Source of the DNA: Bacteroidales bacterium UBA1189
GTDB lineage: Bacteria; Bacteroidota; Bacteroidia; Bacteroidales; Bacteroidaceae
Direction: 5' to 3'
Assembly: GCA_002309805.1 (NCBI GenBank)
Contig: DBYJ01000044.1
Location: forward strand, 1-43,194
Length of the DNA: 43,194 nt
This document shows, piece by piece, positions 41,213 to 43,194 of the stretch. Every line of letters begins with the position of its first letter. Within the stretch, counting starts at the first letter, position 1. The notes below the pieces were generated by a model, which was given only the letters and a program-made list of their open reading frames with translations, did no database searches and was not told the origin of the DNA. The position numbers and the translations under genes are program-made.

Positions 41213-42814
41213 ATGATAATGCGAACCCTTTTATCACCATTCTCTCCCCCATCCTTTAGGAGGGGCTGGGGGAGGCTTTTTTTCCTTCTCTTCATTTTTC
41301 ATTCTTCATTATCAGTCTCTGCCCAGACCGCGGAACAGAATCTGACGCGGGCAATGGCATTGCTCGACGCCACCATGCAGCACAGCTTCAGAGGCTCCGA
41401 CCTGCAGATGTACGACACCTACAACACCTCCACCCATAAGGGCGATGGCACGGCCGATGTCTGGCCCTACACGTCCGCCCTCGAAGCCACTTGCTCCGTC
41501 CTCGAAGCCCTCGATGCCCTGCGTGCCGACTACCCTGCCCTATACGACGAGCACCACGACCGCTACGTCACTCTGCTGCGCAGCCTCTTCGACAACCTCG
41601 CCTACTACCAAGGCGCCTACCGCGTCAATTCCTACGCCCACCGCGGGCGCTGGGAAATCTACGGCGTACACCGTGCCTCCGTCAAGGGCCACGCCATCGT
41701 AGCCGGCATCGAGAATGTCTATGACGACCAGATGTGGATTTGCCGCGAGCTCACCCGCGCCTACCGCCTCACCGGCGATGCCGACTACCTCGCCGAAGCC
41801 ACCATGCTTGCCGACTACTGTCTCGACGGCTGGGACTGCTGCCTCGACCCTAACGGCAACGAGTATGGCGGCATCAGCTGGGGACCAGGCTACAACAGCA
41901 AGCACTCCTGCTCCAACGGCCCCATTATCCAGCCCCTTGCCTGGCTCCACGAACTCTACCTCTCCCCCGACGAGACAGCCGACTACACCTATTGCTACAT
42001 CGCCCCCGACAGCAGTCGCCTCTCCACCCAGCGCCTCCGCTCCGAGGTCTATCTTGAGTTCGCCCGCAAGGTCTATGCTTGGCAGAAAACGAAGCTGCTC
42101 AACCGCTCCACCGGCGTCTATTACGACATGCTTGGTGCCGACAACACCATCCGCTACGTCACAGCCCCCGATGGTCTCCGCTACCGTACCCACGTCGATA
42201 CGGGTTCGCCTGGCGGCACCGCCTATACCTACAATACAGGCACCATGCTTGCTGGTACTGCCGAGCTCTATCGTCTCACCGACGAAGCCGACTACCTCAC
42301 CGACCTGAAGAAGCTACTCACGTCGTCCTACAATCAGTTCGGACGCTGGAAGCGCATCGATGGCGTACGCTACCGCCAATGGCCCACCGACGAGAAGGCC
42401 ACCAGCGGCTTCAACTGCTGGTTCAACGATGTGCTGATGCGCGCCTGCGTCGATGCCTGGGCCTACGACCCCGAGGGCGCTGCCAAGATTCTCGACTCTT
42501 TCCAGGAGAACCTCGACTACGCTTGGGAGCATTTCCTCACCTCCGACGGTTTCCTGCCCATCGACCTTCTGGGCGGCTGGGGCGACAACCCCGTCACCAA
42601 GGGCTTCCATCAGCTCGCCTTTGCTGCCGAGTATGCCATGCTCTCCGTCTGGCAGCAGCGTGTGCTCACCTCCGGCATCAGCAGCCCCACCGCCGAAACC
42701 CCTTTCCCTGACGGCGCTGCGCCCGCCTACACCCTCGCCGGCCAGCGCCTCACCACCCCCGCCGCCCACGGCGGCATCCTCATCGCCCAGGGCCGCAAGT
42801 ACCTCGTCCGCTGA
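41213..42814 (+). CDS. GH76-family endo-alpha-1,6-mannanase with type IX secretion tail
   Basis: 533 residues. The signal peptide (FRRGWGRLFFLLFIFHSSLSV) is partly encoded by a GC-rich repeat and then by TTCATT heptads. The (alpha/alpha)6 barrel shows DVWPYTSALEATCSVLEALD, RVNSYAHRGRWEIYGVHRAS, ENVYDDQMWICRELTRAYR (Asp pair at the active-site position), and SWGPGYNSKHSCSNGPIIQP. The family cuts the alpha-1,6-mannan backbone of fungal cell walls. The last 30 or so residues (YTLAGQRLTTPAAHGGILIA and GRKYLVR) match the C-terminal sorting tails of Prevotella-type type IX secretion substrates, in line with porX and sprE in this window. Confidence 0.9.
   Translation: MIMRTLLSPFSPPSFRRGWGRLFFLLFIFHSSLSVSAQTAEQNLTRAMALLDATMQHSFRGSDLQMYDTYNTSTHKGDGTADVWPYTSALEATCSVLEALDALRADYPALYDEHHDRYVTLLRSLFDNLAYYQGAYRVNSYAHRGRWEIYGVHRASVKGHAIVAGIENVYDDQMWICRELTRAYRLTGDADYLAEATMLADYCLDGWDCCLDPNGNEYGGISWGPGYNSKHSCSNGPIIQPLAWLHELYLSPDETADYTYCYIAPDSSRLSTQRLRSEVYLEFARKVYAWQKTKLLNRSTGVYYDMLGADNTIRYVTAPDGLRYRTHVDTGSPGGTAYTYNTGTMLAGTAELYRLTDEADYLTDLKKLLTSSYNQFGRWKRIDGVRYRQWPTDEKATSGFNCWFNDVLMRACVDAWAYDPEGAAKILDSFQENLDYAWEHFLTSDGFLPIDLLGGWGDNPVTKGFHQLAFAAEYAMLSVWQQRVLTSGISSPTAETPFPDGAAPAYTLAGQRLTTPAAHGGILIAQGRKYLVR
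41242..41284. repeat. GC-rich hairpin repeat in the GH76 signal-peptide region
   Basis: CTCTCCCCCATCCTTTAGGA followed by GGGGCTGGGGGAGGC and a T-run. Overlaps codons for SPPSFRRGWGRLFF. Confidence 0.8.
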
Positions 42815-42837
42815 CGCCACCCCTCCGACCGATTGTC

Positions 42838-43194
42838 ATGAGACGTCAGGCAACAACCTTACTGTCCATCTGGGTGCTGGCGTGCGCGCTGTGGTGCCAG
42901 GGCTGTCAGCCGGCCGGCGGCCCTGTGCCCCGGTTCTCGGCCACGGAGTTCGCCCATCCCCCCATGGCGTGGCGGCCCATCCCCCTCTGGTTCTGGAACG
43001 ACACGCAGGTCGCCGCCCCCTCCCTCGTCCAGCAGCTCGACCGTATGGTCACCACCGACGGCTACGGCGGCTGCGCCATCCTGCCCTTCGGCAGAGGCTT
43101 TCAGCCCGAATACCTCTCCGACGACTACTTCCGCCTCTATGGCGAGGCCGTCAGCAAGGCCCGCGCCCTGGGCGCCCACATGTCCATCTACGAC
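42838..43194 (+). CDS. GH106-like glycosyl hydrolase lipoprotein, N-terminal part only
   Basis: 119 codons are open to the window end. Start 42838 gives MRRQATTLLSIWVLACALWC with lipobox CQGC. The mature part has AWRPIPLWFWNDTQVAAPSL, QLDRMVTTDGYGGCAILPFG and LSDDYFRLYGEAVSKARALG, ending MSIYD at the edge. This pattern (PLWFWND, M..DGYGG, Y.SD.Y) is the opening of the large GH106-like/alpha-rhamnosidase-related group. The substrate cannot be told from this part. It lies 23 bp after GH76 and is probably the next gene of the same locus. Confidence 0.75.
   Translation, partial: MRRQATTLLSIWVLACALWCQGCQPAGGPVPRFSATEFAHPPMAWRPIPLWFWNDTQVAAPSLVQQLDRMVTTDGYGGCAILPFGRGFQPEYLSDDYFRLYGEAVSKARALGAHMSIYD

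Overview
The window looks like a chromosome segment from a Bacteroidota, most likely a Prevotellaceae-type gut anaerobe. The evidence is: promoters of the TTTG-N19/20-TAnnTTTG type, no consistent Shine-Dalgarno sequences, a SusC/SusD polysaccharide utilisation locus (PUL), many lipoproteins with short lipoboxes, type IX secretion regulators (SprE/PorW and PorX), and a C-terminal LAGQRL-type sorting tail on a glycosidase. This is family recognition from sequence alone; no search was run.

Layout. 1-4046 (+): 3' part of a GH38 alpha-mannosidase with a discoidin-like tail, a small YD/SG-repeat protein and a Tat-signal MBL-fold hydrolase. 4186-5890 (-): a lipocalin-like secreted protein and a membrane-anchored HTH lipoprotein. 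5891-6800: non-coding, with a 325-bp inverted-repeat-bounded element filled with 21-bp tandem units, then tRNA-Pro with its own promoter and terminator. 6801-13639 (+): aroA, a small membrane protein, sprE/porW, porX and tsaE. 13640-16947: a visibly AT-richer three-gene insert (AAA ATPase, small nuclease-like partner, membrane FISUMP-like protein) that lies between tsaE and a second, displaced copy of the tsaE 3' end. 16948-19519 (+): repeats, a membrane protein/XRE regulator pair, two small ORFs and a WYL regulator. 25106-19627 (-): a tightly packed five-gene unit (TonB-domain lipoprotein, TfoX-N protein, GH78, GH28, M48 peptidase). 27760-25376 (-): a FeoA-FeoB fusion. 27953-43194 (+): a glutaminase-family lipoprotein followed by an alpha-mannan-type PUL (IPT/TIG glycan-binding lipoprotein, SusC, SusD, DUF1735-like lipoprotein, GH92, GH76, and the start of a GH106-like hydrolase).

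How the parts fit. SusC/SusD with the two surface lipoproteins should capture and import mannan fragments released by GH76 and trimmed by GH92; the GH38 enzyme at the left edge has related chemistry. GH78 and GH28 point to rhamnogalacturonan or pectin side chains. SprE/PorW and PorX control type IX secretion, which the GH76 tail suggests is used by at least one PUL enzyme.

The most unusual layers are two. First, the ATPase/nuclease-like cassette at the tsaE 3' end, which resembles a defence or toxin-type island; the two tsaE 3' copies differ only at synonymous third positions. Second, a system of short repeats with 7-bp and 21-bp periods. These fill gene leaders, put several start codons in the same heptad position, run on into signal-peptide codons, supply the last codons of aroA, and build the interior of the inverted-repeat element. 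GC-rich hairpin repeats similarly encode protein ends and the FeoA-FeoB linker.
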